Assembly (NCBI GenBank): GCA_963707465.1
Contig: CAVPQK010000015.1
Coordinates: forward strand, 744,001 to 808,000
Origin: Bog-159 sp963707465
GTDB lineage: Bacteria; Acidobacteriota; Terriglobia; Bryobacterales; Bryobacteraceae
Length of the DNA: 64,000 bases
Direction of reading: 5' to 3'
The notes below the pieces were generated by a model. It did not search any database. It saw only the letters and a program-made list of their open reading frames with translations, and had not been told where the DNA came from. Positions 24,385-32,614 of this stretch are shown one piece after another. A program made the position numbers and the translations under genes. Every line of letters begins with the position of its first letter. Position 1 is the stretch's first letter.

Positions 24385-26049
24385 CTACTGCTTCTCCAGC
24401 CCCTCCAACTCTCTCTTACACTGTTGCGCCTCGGGAGCCACCTTACAAGCCGCCTGTAAGTGTTCCAAAGCCTCCTTCGTAAGACCTAATTTCTTACAAG
24501 CGATACCCAATTCAAACTGAGCCATGTAATCGTCCGGCGCGGCAGTCACAACCAACTCAAAACACCCCCGAGCTTTACTGTATAACTTCTGCTCCACATA
24601 AGTCCCGCCCAAATCGCGCCGCGCCAATGTGTTCTTAGGGTCCCGCGCCAGTATCAGGCGCAGCGTGACCGCAGCTTCTTCCAGCCGCCTGTCGTAAAGC
24701 AGCGTCTGGGCTCGTTCATACATCCGGTATTCGGCCAGCCGCGCCTTTGGATCGGGCAAAGCGCCGCCGGCCGTCGCGCGCGAGCGGCCTGACAAATAGC
24801 CCAGCGAAGCCAGCAGGGCGCGCGTGCGCGGCGAGATGGTCGCGGGCGAGGCCGGCTGTTTGGGGGCATGGCTCGCCACCAGACTCCTGAGTTCGCTCTT
24901 CAGCGCCCGTGCGCGCGCCGGGTCTTTGCTATACAGATTCGTCTGCTCATGCGGGTCGGTAGCCAGGTTATAGAGTTCCGGCGTGGGCGCATCGATATAC
25001 TTATAAGCGCCCTCCCGCAGGCTACGCAGCGGACTCCAGCCGAAACCGTCGAATGCGTACAGGGTCTCGCTATAGACGCCGCGCTGCCCGCCCGCATCCA
25101 GCAGGCTGCGCCCTTCAAACGACGGCGGCGCGGCGATGTGCAGAAAGTCCAGCACCGTCGGCGCGACATCGATCAAGCCGCCCGGCCGGTCATCGCGCGC
25201 GCGCCGGCTTGGCGCGCCGTCCGGCCAGTGGACTATCAGCGGCACCCGCAGCGTGCTCTCGTAGATGAAGTAGCCGTGGCTGTCTTCGCCGTGCTCGCCC
25301 AGACTTTCGCCATGGTCCGATAGCAGCACCACCAGCGACCGTTGCCACCACCCGCTCTGGATAAGTGCCTGCTTGAACGCGCCCAGTATCCGATCGGTGT
25401 AAGCCAGCTCCTCATCGTATCCGTCGCGTATGTAAGGCTTATGTAGATCGAACAGGTGCGCAAATACGAACACTCCCGCGCCCCGCTGCGCCGTGTTGGC
25501 CCCCAGCCAGCGTCGCGCCGCCCCCAGCACTAAAGCCCCATCGCGCCGGTCTCTCACTCCGTACTGATTGCGGTTCGCTCCGCCAAGAAACATGGAACCG
25601 GATATGGGCGAGAATGCCTCGAAATGGAACGGGCTGTCGTAGAAGTCGAACCCCTGGTCCAGGCCCATCTCGCTTTCCAGGAACACGCTGCCGATGAACG
25701 CCGCCGTCTTGTACCCGTGCGACCGCAGCACCGATGCCAGGGTAACCACTCCCGCCGGCACGCGCTCTGCGTTCTCTTCGATCTGGCTCTCAAACGGATA
25801 AGTGGACGTGAATAGCGAAGTGTGCGAAGGAAGCGTGAGAGGAACTTGCGATTCGATGTTACTAAATAGCGTTCCCGCTTCAGTGAACGAATCGATATTG
25901 GGAGTGCGAATGCGCCGGTATCCGTACGAGCTCAGATGATCCGCCCGCAGAGTATCAATCGAAATAACAATGACGGAAGCGGGATCGGCGCCGGCGCACA
26001 GCCCCACGCTGACAGCGAAGAACCAACACCAACGGCGCAAAGTGCGCAT
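24385..26049 (-). CDS. alkaline-phosphatase-superfamily (sulfatase-like) hydrolase with TPR C-terminus
   Basis: A 554-residue exported protein. The signal peptide MRTLRRWCWFFAVSVGLCAG marks the start at 26049, one base after the preceding gene's stop. The sulfatase-fold core has the metal motif VISIDTLRADHLSSYGY and VLLSDHGESLGEHGE. At the position of the formylglycine CxPSR motif it has LTLPSHTSLFTS, with Thr or Ser and no Cys. It is therefore unlikely to be a classical formylglycine sulfatase and more likely uses a Thr nucleophile on phosphoesters or phosphonates. The C-terminal about 120 residues hold tetratricopeptide-like helices (RDLGGTYVEQKLYSKA, YMAQFELGIACKKLG). Confidence 0.82.
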   Translation of the reverse strand: MRTLRRWCWFFAVSVGLCAGADPASVIVISIDTLRADHLSSYGYRRIRTPNIDSFTEAGTLFSNIESQVPLTLPSHTSLFTSTYPFESQIEENAERVPAGVVTLASVLRSHGYKTAAFIGSVFLESEMGLDQGFDFYDSPFHFEAFSPISGSMFLGGANRNQYGVRDRRDGALVLGAARRWLGANTAQRGAGVFVFAHLFDLHKPYIRDGYDEELAYTDRILGAFKQALIQSGWWQRSLVVLLSDHGESLGEHGEDSHGYFIYESTLRVPLIVHWPDGAPSRRARDDRPGGLIDVAPTVLDFLHIAAPPSFEGRSLLDAGGQRGVYSETLYAFDGFGWSPLRSLREGAYKYIDAPTPELYNLATDPHEQTNLYSKDPARARALKSELRSLVASHAPKQPASPATISPRTRALLASLGYLSGRSRATAGGALPDPKARLAEYRMYERAQTLLYDRRLEEAAVTLRLILARDPKNTLARRDLGGTYVEQKLYSKARGCFELVVTAAPDDYMAQFELGIACKKLGLTKEALEHLQAACKVAPEAQQCKRELEGLEKQ

Positions 26050-26050
26050 C

Positions 26051-27199
26051 CTAAGATTTCGGAATCGTCTTGCTGGGATCCACAAACGGCATCGGCGCGA
26101 CCACCGCGCTTGCTCTGCCGGAAGGTGTTTCAACTTCAAACTCCGTGCCCAGTGCCGCGTGCGCCACCGGGACCATCGCGTATCCAATGTTCTTCCCCAA
26201 ACGCGGCGAATAGATGGCCGATGTGACCTGCCCGATACTCTCGCCGTCTTTGCGCACCGGCCAGCGGGTCATATTGAACTCAATCGGTGCGCCCTCGATT
26301 TCGATCCCCGCCAGGCGCCGCTTCACACCCTCCGCGCGCACCCGCCGAAGCGCGTCCCGTCCCAGGAACTCAGCCTCTTTATCCAGATCCACCAACCGGT
26401 CGAGACCCACCTCGTACGGATTCGTCTCCACCGTCAGGTCCGTGCCATGATTCAGAATGCCGCCTTCAATGCGCCGAATGTCGCTCGGGCCAGTGGGCCG
26501 GATATTGAAAGGACGCCCCGCTTCCAGGATGCGTTCCCACAACTCGTCGCCGCGGCTGCCGTCCCGCAGATAAACTTCGTAGCCCACCTCGCTGGTCCAT
26601 CCGGTGCGGGTTACCACCAGCGGAATGCCGTCCAGATCCGTTTCCAGGAAATAGTAATAGCGCAACGCCAGCACCTTGTCGCCGAACAGCGCCTGCATTA
26701 CCTGCTTCGATTTGGGTCCCTGCACTTGCAGCGGAGAAACATCCGGCTCACGGATGGTCACCTGCATGCCCGAGTGCATGGCCAGGCCTTTGGCATACAG
26801 CAGCAGGTCGCTATCGGCGCCCGCCAGCCAGAAATGCTGTTCGCCCAGGCGCAGCAGCACCGGATCGTTCACGATGCCGCCTTCTTCAGTGGTGATCAAT
26901 ACATACTTGCCTTGCCCCACGGCGCACTTGCTCAGATCCCGCGGTGTCAATAGGCTGGTAAAGCGGAAAGCGTCCGGGCCGGTGATTTCGGTGTTCCGCT
27001 CCACCGACACGTCCCACAAAGTCACTTCGTTCAGCAGGTGCCAGTACTCGTTGACCGGATCGTCATAGTAGCTGGGCAGGAACATGTGATTGTACACGGT
27101 GTAGGCGCGGCAGCCATGTCTGAGCGTGGCTTCGAAAAAGGGCGATCGACGCAGCCGCGCGCCCCGCTGGATCAGGCGCATGTCGAAAAGTTCTGGCAT
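26051..27199 (-). CDS. GcvT-like aminomethyltransferase-family protein
   Basis: A 382-residue folate-dependent enzyme of the glycine-cleavage T-protein fold. Motifs include LWDVSVERNTEITGPDAFRF, LQVQGPKSKQVM, TRTGWTSEVGYEVYL and a C-terminal beta-barrel (IGQVTSAIYSPRLGKNIGYAMV). The active-site segment reads GGIVNDPVLLRL, with ND where glycine-cleavage T proteins have DD, and is followed by ADSDLLLYAKGLA. That pattern is closer to DmdA-like demethylases than to true GcvT. No gcvH or gcvP is nearby. It likely transfers a methyl or methylene group from a small amine or thioether to tetrahydrofolate. Co-transcribed with the sulfatase-like gene. Confidence 0.82.
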   Translation of the reverse strand: MPELFDMRLIQRGARLRRSPFFEATLRHGCRAYTVYNHMFLPSYYDDPVNEYWHLLNEVTLWDVSVERNTEITGPDAFRFTSLLTPRDLSKCAVGQGKYVLITTEEGGIVNDPVLLRLGEQHFWLAGADSDLLLYAKGLAMHSGMQVTIREPDVSPLQVQGPKSKQVMQALFGDKVLALRYYYFLETDLDGIPLVVTRTGWTSEVGYEVYLRDGSRGDELWERILEAGRPFNIRPTGPSDIRRIEGGILNHGTDLTVETNPYEVGLDRLVDLDKEAEFLGRDALRRVRAEGVKRRLAGIEIEGAPIEFNMTRWPVRKDGESIGQVTSAIYSPRLGKNIGYAMVPVAHAALGTEFEVETPSGRASAVVAPMPFVDPSKTIPKS

Positions 27200-27247
27200 A
27201 AGTGGGTCAAGCCAGTATACTACGGCCCAGTGCTAGACTATGGGGAC

Positions 27248-28048
27248 ATGCTGCCTATCGCGCTGACAATCGCCGGTTCCGACCCCAGCGGCGGGGCCGG
27301 TATTCAGGCCGACCTGAAGACCTTCCATCAGTTTGGTGTGTACGGCGAAGCCGTGATCGCGCTGCTGACGGTGCAGAACTCGGTGCGCATGACGCGCGTG
27401 GATTGCATTCCCGCCGAGCTGGTGTTGGCGCAGTTGGCGGCGGTTCTGGAGGACATTCCGCCCCACGCCGCCAAGACCGGCGCGCTGGGCAACCGCGAGA
27501 TTGTGGAAGCCATTGCCGCCGCCGCCGCCGGATTTCGTTTCCCGCTGGTGGTCGATCCGGTGATGATCGGCAAGCACGGCCAGCCGCTGATCTCGGACGA
27601 CGCCATTGCCGCGGTCCGCGACCTGCTCCTGCCCCGCGCCGCCCTGATCTGCCCGAATCTGCACGAAGCCGAGGAACTGACCGGCATCCCCGTGCTCACA
27701 TTGGACGACATGCGCTCCGCCGCCAAGCGCCTTTGCGAGATGGGCGCCAAGGCAGCCCTGGTGAAGGGTGGCCATTTGCAGGAGAGCGCTGTAGACGTGC
27801 TGTTCGATGGCCAGGATTTCCGTGAATTCACCGCTCCGCATTTCGATACGCCGCACACGCACGGCACTGGCTGCACGCTCTCCGCCGGCATTACCGCGGA
27901 ACTGGCGCGCGGCGCAGCGATCGGTGCGGCCGTCGCGCGCGCCAAGAGCTACGTCACCCAGGCCATTCGCTCCAATCCCAGCCTGGGGCACGGCGCCGGA
28001 CCGTTGAATCATCACGCCGCCACAGGACTGAAAGCGAGTGCCATATGA
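27248..28048 (+). CDS. thiD: hydroxymethylpyrimidine/phosphomethylpyrimidine kinase
   Basis: A 266-residue ribokinase-fold enzyme of thiamine biosynthesis, phosphorylating HMP and then HMP-P. Motifs are IAGSDPSGGAGIQADLKTF at the N-terminus, PLVVDPVMIGKHG, and the C-terminal anion hole HTHGTGCTLSAGI with ALVKGGH. The start is ATG 27248, preceded by GGGGA at 5 nt; an in-frame reading from 27038 would run antisense through the divergent GcvT-like gene. Only 48 bp separate the two divergent starts, leaving no room for a TPP riboswitch. The next small gene overlaps its stop (ATGA). Confidence 0.94.
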   Translation: MLPIALTIAGSDPSGGAGIQADLKTFHQFGVYGEAVIALLTVQNSVRMTRVDCIPAELVLAQLAAVLEDIPPHAAKTGALGNREIVEAIAAAAAGFRFPLVVDPVMIGKHGQPLISDDAIAAVRDLLLPRAALICPNLHEAEELTGIPVLTLDDMRSAAKRLCEMGAKAALVKGGHLQESAVDVLFDGQDFREFTAPHFDTPHTHGTGCTLSAGITAELARGAAIGAAVARAKSYVTQAIRSNPSLGHGAGPLNHHAATGLKASAI

Positions 28049-28275
28049 AATTCGCCGATTTGCTCACCGCAGCCATCCAGCGCTCCGAGATCCCTTTGCG
28101 CTTCGAGCCGGGGGCCGAAGAATCTGTCGCCAAACCGGTCATGGAACTGTTGCAAGGCTGGCTCGAAGCACACCGCACCACTGCGCCGCGCTCCGATTTT
28201 GACAGGGGCCGTGCGGCTGTGATCGAGGAACTGGTCGACGAGTTGACTGGCGCCAGGGACGTGCCGCCCGCCTAA
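28045..28275 (+). CDS. small hypothetical protein coupled to thiD
   Basis: A 76-residue acidic protein that begins in the ATGA overlap with the thiD stop. It is helix-rich (FADLLTAAIQRSEIPLRF, SVAKPVMELLQGWLEAHRT, RAAVIEELVDELTG) without a recognisable domain, Cys cluster or signal peptide. The coupling suggests a partner or unrelated passenger of ThiD. Its stop lies one base before the convergent radical SAM gene. Confidence 0.6.
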   Translation: MKFADLLTAAIQRSEIPLRFEPGAEESVAKPVMELLQGWLEAHRTTAPRSDFDRGRAAVIEELVDELTGARDVPPA

Positions 28276-28276
28276 G

Positions 28277-29302
28277 TCAGCGGATCTGCACCAGGCGGTC
28301 GCTGGTTTCGGGCATGGCGGCCGAGCCGAGCGTCTGCGGCGCGCGCCAGAAATCGATGTACGAAATCTGGTGCACGCAGGCCACCGTGCAGCGTGGCGCG
28401 CAGGATTTTTCGGTCAGGAACTCGCGCTTGATGTCGGCAACGGTGTATTCGGCCAGCGGCTTCGCCGGATATCCGCGCTGCTGCGAACAGTAGTGCACCA
28501 GGCCGTCTTCGCAGATGTACAGATAGCGCGCGCCGGCCCGGCAGCGCCACTCATTCTCCTTGCCGTGCGCGATGTTGTCCTGAAAATAGTTGATCTGCGC
28601 GTAGCTGCTCTTACCCATGCGGCGCATGGCCGCGTACACCTCGCGCTCGGCGGGGGATAGCGGCTGCAACTGCCCGGTCCCGTCATGGATGATGCCCACC
28701 GTTGAAGTGAAACCCAGTTCCACCGCGCGTTTGCCCACCACCAGCGCATCCTGCGGATTGCGAATCCCGCCGCCCACCACGGAATTGATATTCACGTGAA
28801 AATCCGCGTGCTCGGCCAGAAGCTGGAGCTTCTTGTCCAGCACCTTCAGGCTCTTCTTCGAGACGTCGTCGGGCGTCACATTGTCGATGCTGATCTGCAG
28901 ATGGTCCAGCCCCGCGCGGTTCAACCGCTTGATTCGCTCGGCGGTGAGCAGATAGCCGTTGGTGATCATGCCCGCAATCGCGTGCCGGCGCCGGATGTGC
29001 GCCACGATCTCGTCCAGGTCCGGATGCAGCAGCGGTTCGCCGCCGCTGATGGTGACGATGGTGGTGCCCAGGCCGGCCAGCAGGTCCAGGCGTTGGCGCA
29101 CCGTTCCGAGCGGCACCGGCTTAGAGTGATCGTCGTATTCGTTGCAGTAGGTGCAGGCCAGATTGCACCGCCGCATCGGGATGATGTGCGCCAAAACGGG
29201 ATGGTCCGTCGAAACCAAACCCTTGCCGATCATGCCCCACTCGCGGGTCCGCAGGCGGGCCGCCCGCCAGGCTCTGCGCCACGATTTGACCATGCTCGGC
29301 AT
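28277..29302 (-). CDS. radical SAM protein with SPASM-like C-terminal cysteines
   Basis: About 341 residues. The [4Fe-4S]-SAM motif CNLACTYC (Cys46, Cys50, Cys53) is followed by the SAM-contact ISGGEPLLHPDLDEIV. The C-terminus has extra cysteines (CRAGARYLYICEDGLVHYC and CAPRCTVAC) spaced like a SPASM/twitch auxiliary cluster. The substrate is not evident; relatives include peptide-modifying and hopanoid (HpnH-like) enzymes. The start is ATG 29302 (MPSMVKSWRRAWRA), with ATG 29293 the alternative. No small Cys-rich peptide precursor was found next to it. Confidence 0.82.
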   Translation of the reverse strand: MPSMVKSWRRAWRAARLRTREWGMIGKGLVSTDHPVLAHIIPMRRCNLACTYCNEYDDHSKPVPLGTVRQRLDLLAGLGTTIVTISGGEPLLHPDLDEIVAHIRRRHAIAGMITNGYLLTAERIKRLNRAGLDHLQISIDNVTPDDVSKKSLKVLDKKLQLLAEHADFHVNINSVVGGGIRNPQDALVVGKRAVELGFTSTVGIIHDGTGQLQPLSPAEREVYAAMRRMGKSSYAQINYFQDNIAHGKENEWRCRAGARYLYICEDGLVHYCSQQRGYPAKPLAEYTVADIKREFLTEKSCAPRCTVACVHQISYIDFWRAPQTLGSAAMPETSDRLVQIR

Positions 29303-29405
29303 CTCGGAATTTCCTATTAAACCACACAAATGGGAGGAGTTCCGATCCGCGCGGAGCGACTGGCCGCTTTTGCGGCTCCAACGGCAAAATCGGGGCGCCG
29401 AGTGA

Positions 29406-29434
29406 CGCCCGGAATGGGCGGTAGGCTCTCGCCC
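29406..29434. repeat. overlapping mutually exclusive hairpins
   Basis: Three arms, CGCCC (29406-29410), GGGCG (29416-29420) and CGCCC (29430-29434), allow two alternative hairpins sharing the middle arm. They sit between the porin stop and the radical SAM start on the minus strand. They could be a degraded member of the tandem-hairpin repeats or a processing/attenuation site; no U-tract is present. Confidence 0.35.
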
Positions 29435-29452
29435 GCCACCCGCACCCAATTC

Positions 29453-30928
29453 TCAAAACACGTACTCGATCTGCATGTACGGATAGTTGTAAGCGACGCC
29501 CTGGGTCGTCTTTTTCAGGAAGTAGCCCGGAATCACGTGGCCGAAACCGAAATCGACCTGGGTCTGCCGCGTGGGCGTGTATATCGCCTGAATATCCAGT
29601 TCCTCGCCCACGTGCGTGCCGTCCGCCCCTGTGGCGCTGTCCGCGATCACCGATCCGCGTGAGGGATACAAGGCGTCGTGGGCATTCGCCAGCCAGAAAT
29701 CGTGGAAGCTGGTGGCCGCTGTCCATTTGCGCGCGATGTGCCAGTCTTGCCCGAATCGTAGATCCTGAATGTTCCGCCAGCCGAACTGGTCCGCCAAGCC
29801 CAGCTTATCGTGCGAACTGGGATAGATGGGGTCGAAGGTGTTGTCGTAGCCTTTCTTGTCGTTGGGGCTGCCCGAGCCGTAGTCGAATTCGACGAACAGG
29901 CGCGGCTTGATGCGTGTTTCCTTGATGGTGTAGCCGAGCACCCAGTGGCCCATCCAGGCGCGGATCTTGTCCACCGATAGCGTGCCGAGTTGGTACGCCA
30001 TCTCCGTGCGGTAGTCGAAACTGTCCGGCAGCGCGCCTACCCAGCGGAACCCCGTGGTCCACTCATCCAGGTGGCCGGCCTTCAGGCCTTCCAGCGCGAA
30101 GGTGGGCCGCAGATTCCAGAATTCGTAAACGTCAAACGTGGCGTGCGGTATCACGTCCCGCGCCGTCGCATACACGCCGTACAAGTTGTTGCCCGCGAGC
30201 TGATGGTCGATCACGCCCTGCCGCATGATGACCACGGACGTGCCAAAAGCGTCGATCCGGAATCGGCCCTGCTTGTACGCGGCGCGAACGCCGTCGAAGC
30301 TGCGCGAGACGTTGGTCCACCAGGAATCGCCGATCAGGCGGTTGTTGCCGTAGGTCATGTCGAAGCGGCCGCCCTGCAAGCTGAAGCCGTTTCCTTCTGT
30401 CGGGCCAAACTGGATGTAGGCCTGCCGCGGTTGCAAGGTGGCCTCGTACGGCGGTATCGCCGGGGTGATGCCAAACACCCGCGCGTCCTGCATTTCGACA
30501 TAGAATTTCACCCAGTTGGTGGGCTTGATCTCCATGCCCAGCCGGATGCGCTGCAAGTCGTAATCGTTGGTGGAATCGTGCTTAAAGCTCCCACCGCTGT
30601 AGCCCTCGAACCGCTCCCGGAACTCACCCGAGAACTGCAGCCACTTGGGCAGCAACCGGTTGAACTGCTCGGAGATCGAGGGCGACGGCGATGTCCCGGC
30701 CCAGGTTCCCGTCAGCTTGGGGTACAATAAGGGGACGGTGCTAACGGGACTGGGCGGCTCGCCAGTTTGGTTCACCGCGTAGCCGCCGCCGGCGGACTGG
30801 ACGTCGGGCTTGGTGGTCGCGGGATTGCCAGTCGCCGCCGCCTGTTGGGCGTAAGCACCCGCCGCCGTTATACCAAGCGCCACTAGGGCGGTCAGCGCGT
30901 TGGTCCCGAACTTAACTAACTTCGTCAT
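29453..30928 (-). CDS. alginate-export-type outer-membrane beta-barrel protein
   Basis: A 491-residue outer-membrane protein. The signal peptide TNALTALVALGITAAGAYAQ is followed by a Pro-rich linker and an 18-strand-type barrel matching the Alginate_exp fold: FSGEFRERFEGYSGG, YDLQRIRLGMEIKPTNWVKF, RQAYIQFG, and a C-terminal aromatic strand ending YPYMQIEYVF. The terminal Phe is the usual BamA recognition signal. Related porins export alginate or take up anionic or aromatic compounds; no alginate biosynthesis genes are nearby. GGAGG precedes the ATG, and a good promoter is visible 125-155 bp upstream. Confidence 0.87.
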   Translation of the reverse strand: MTKLVKFGTNALTALVALGITAAGAYAQQAAATGNPATTKPDVQSAGGGYAVNQTGEPPSPVSTVPLLYPKLTGTWAGTSPSPSISEQFNRLLPKWLQFSGEFRERFEGYSGGSFKHDSTNDYDLQRIRLGMEIKPTNWVKFYVEMQDARVFGITPAIPPYEATLQPRQAYIQFGPTEGNGFSLQGGRFDMTYGNNRLIGDSWWTNVSRSFDGVRAAYKQGRFRIDAFGTSVVIMRQGVIDHQLAGNNLYGVYATARDVIPHATFDVYEFWNLRPTFALEGLKAGHLDEWTTGFRWVGALPDSFDYRTEMAYQLGTLSVDKIRAWMGHWVLGYTIKETRIKPRLFVEFDYGSGSPNDKKGYDNTFDPIYPSSHDKLGLADQFGWRNIQDLRFGQDWHIARKWTAATSFHDFWLANAHDALYPSRGSVIADSATGADGTHVGEELDIQAIYTPTRQTQVDFGFGHVIPGYFLKKTTQGVAYNYPYMQIEYVF

Positions 30929-31053
30929 CGCAATGCCTCCGTGAATCTGTGGAAAATCTGTTCAAAACCTGCGGGCAAGCTTCCGCCCCAACCTTAAAAT
31001 GGCTCACTTTCAATCTCTTGGAACGATTTCAGTCTCCAAGCCTAATTCAGATA

Positions 31054-31082
31054 GAATTACTCAACTAGACACGCCTTGTCAA
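31054..31082 (-). promoter_or_regulatory. promoter of the alginate-export-type porin
   Basis: On the minus strand TTGACA (31077-31082), a 17-bp spacer and TAATTC (31054-31059) form a sigma-70 promoter candidate. It leaves an about 115-nt 5' leader. The flanking words ACTTGACAAG and TAGTTGAGTA resemble imperfect half-sites for a regulator, with no regulator assigned. Confidence 0.5.
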
Positions 31083-31205
31083 GTAATACCCAGCGATTCG
31101 ATAGAAATTTTTCCAGTACAAGCCGAGGCATTTGTACTGGGCGTCTGGTACCAAAATGAGATTTTGTGCTAACCGCTTTCGATTGAATTGCTTGGGATTT
31201 GGTTT

Positions 31206-32591
31206 TCAAGCTTCCGGCAGGACTACCGTGAATCTCGACCCCTTGTTCAACTGGCTCTCGACCGAAACCGTGCCCTGCATCTGTTCGATCACGTGCTTGA
31301 CGATCGAAAGGCCAAGCCCCGTGCCGCCCACTTCCCGCGACCGAGCCTTATCCACCCGATAGAAGCGTTCAAAGATGCGCGGCACTTCTTCGGAAGGAAT
31401 TCCGATGCCGCTGTCGGCGATGCTGATCGCGACTTTCCCCCCAGGCAGACGGCTCGCCTCCACCCAGACCTCCCCGCCGCCACGGTTGAATTTGACGGCA
31501 TTATCGAGCAGGTTGACGAAAGCCTGCTCCAGCTTAATCTTGTTGCCCATAACCAGCAGATCCTCGACGGTGCCCCAACCCAATTGAACCTTCCGCATGG
31601 CCGCCTCGGATTCGACCGTTCGCATGGCGGCTTCCAGCGTAGCCAACACCGATAGTTTGCCCGGCGCGAGCGGCGGCCGGCCGGACTCCAGTTCCGAAAG
31701 CGTGAGCAGGTCGGAAGCGATGTTGTTCAGCCTGATGGCATGCGATTGAATGATCTCGACGAACCGAAGGCGGTTGTCGGGGTCGTCCAGCGCGCCGTCC
31801 AAAAGCGTTTCCGCGTAACCCCGAATGGCCGTCAGCGGCGTGCGCAGCTCGTGCGAAACATTGGCCACGAAGTCTTTGCGCACTCGTTCCAGCCGCTCCA
31901 GGTCCGTGATGTCGTGCAGAATCGCCATGGCGCCGCTGCTCGAACTCCCTGCCAGTGGGGCTGCCTGCACTTCGAAGGATCGGCTGTCGGCGCCCGCCAG
32001 ATGCATGCGCCGCTTCACCGATTCCCCCGAGTTGACCACGATGCGCAGCATCTCCAGAAAATCCGGATCGCGGACCAGCCGCAGCACCGGCAGGCCCGCG
32101 GGCGCCGGACCGTCTACGCCGAATGCGGTCGCAAACGCCGCATTGCAGAAGGTTACGCGCAGTTCTTTGTCCACAGCGAGCACGCCTTCGACCATGCCGG
32201 TCAGGATGGCATCGCGGCGCGCGCCCTCCAGCCGCACTTTGTCCACCAGTTCGTTGACTTGCGCGGCCACCCGGCCCAGCGATTCGGCCAGCGCGCCCAA
32301 TTCGTCCGGGGAGTCGGGCCGCGGGAGTTGCGCCGGTCCGGTGACCAGGCTCTCGACAAATACCCGCAGACGTACGATGCGCCGCCGGAGCCGTCGTGAA
32401 AAGAGGAACGCGCCGGCCACTCCCGCCAGCGCCATCGCCAGGGTCGCTAACGCCATACGCCAGCGCAGCTCCGCCACTGCGCCGTCCGCCAAGCCGGCAA
32501 ACGACACCACCGAAACGTTTAGCAGCGCCAACTCGATCGAGGCCAGCGCCAGCACGCCCCAAAATAGTTTTTGAAATAGCGAGGTGCGCAT
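31206..32591 (-). CDS. PhoR-type sensor histidine kinase
   Basis: A 461-residue inner-membrane kinase. TM helices at about 9-31 and 44-65 flank a very short periplasmic loop. A HAMP-like linker, a PAS domain (about 125-230), a HisKA domain with His247 (NVSHELRTPLTAIRGYAETLLDG) and HATPase_c (NLLDNAVKFN, IADSGIGIP, GGTGLGLSIVKHV) follow. This is the PhoR/PhoP-type layout. The start is ATG 32591. No response-regulator gene is adjacent, so the partner lies elsewhere. It is divergent from the EEP hydrolase with only 23 bp between starts. Confidence 0.9.
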   Translation of the reverse strand: MRTSLFQKLFWGVLALASIELALLNVSVVSFAGLADGAVAELRWRMALATLAMALAGVAGAFLFSRRLRRRIVRLRVFVESLVTGPAQLPRPDSPDELGALAESLGRVAAQVNELVDKVRLEGARRDAILTGMVEGVLAVDKELRVTFCNAAFATAFGVDGPAPAGLPVLRLVRDPDFLEMLRIVVNSGESVKRRMHLAGADSRSFEVQAAPLAGSSSSGAMAILHDITDLERLERVRKDFVANVSHELRTPLTAIRGYAETLLDGALDDPDNRLRFVEIIQSHAIRLNNIASDLLTLSELESGRPPLAPGKLSVLATLEAAMRTVESEAAMRKVQLGWGTVEDLLVMGNKIKLEQAFVNLLDNAVKFNRGGGEVWVEASRLPGGKVAISIADSGIGIPSEEVPRIFERFYRVDKARSREVGGTGLGLSIVKHVIEQMQGTVSVESQLNKGSRFTVVLPEA

Positions 32592-32614
32592 GCGAAACCG
32601 ATACAATCGTAGCA

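Noticed and set aside
27200..27247. TPP riboswitch before thiD
   Set aside because: Only 48 bp separate the divergent starts and no THI-box sequence is present.
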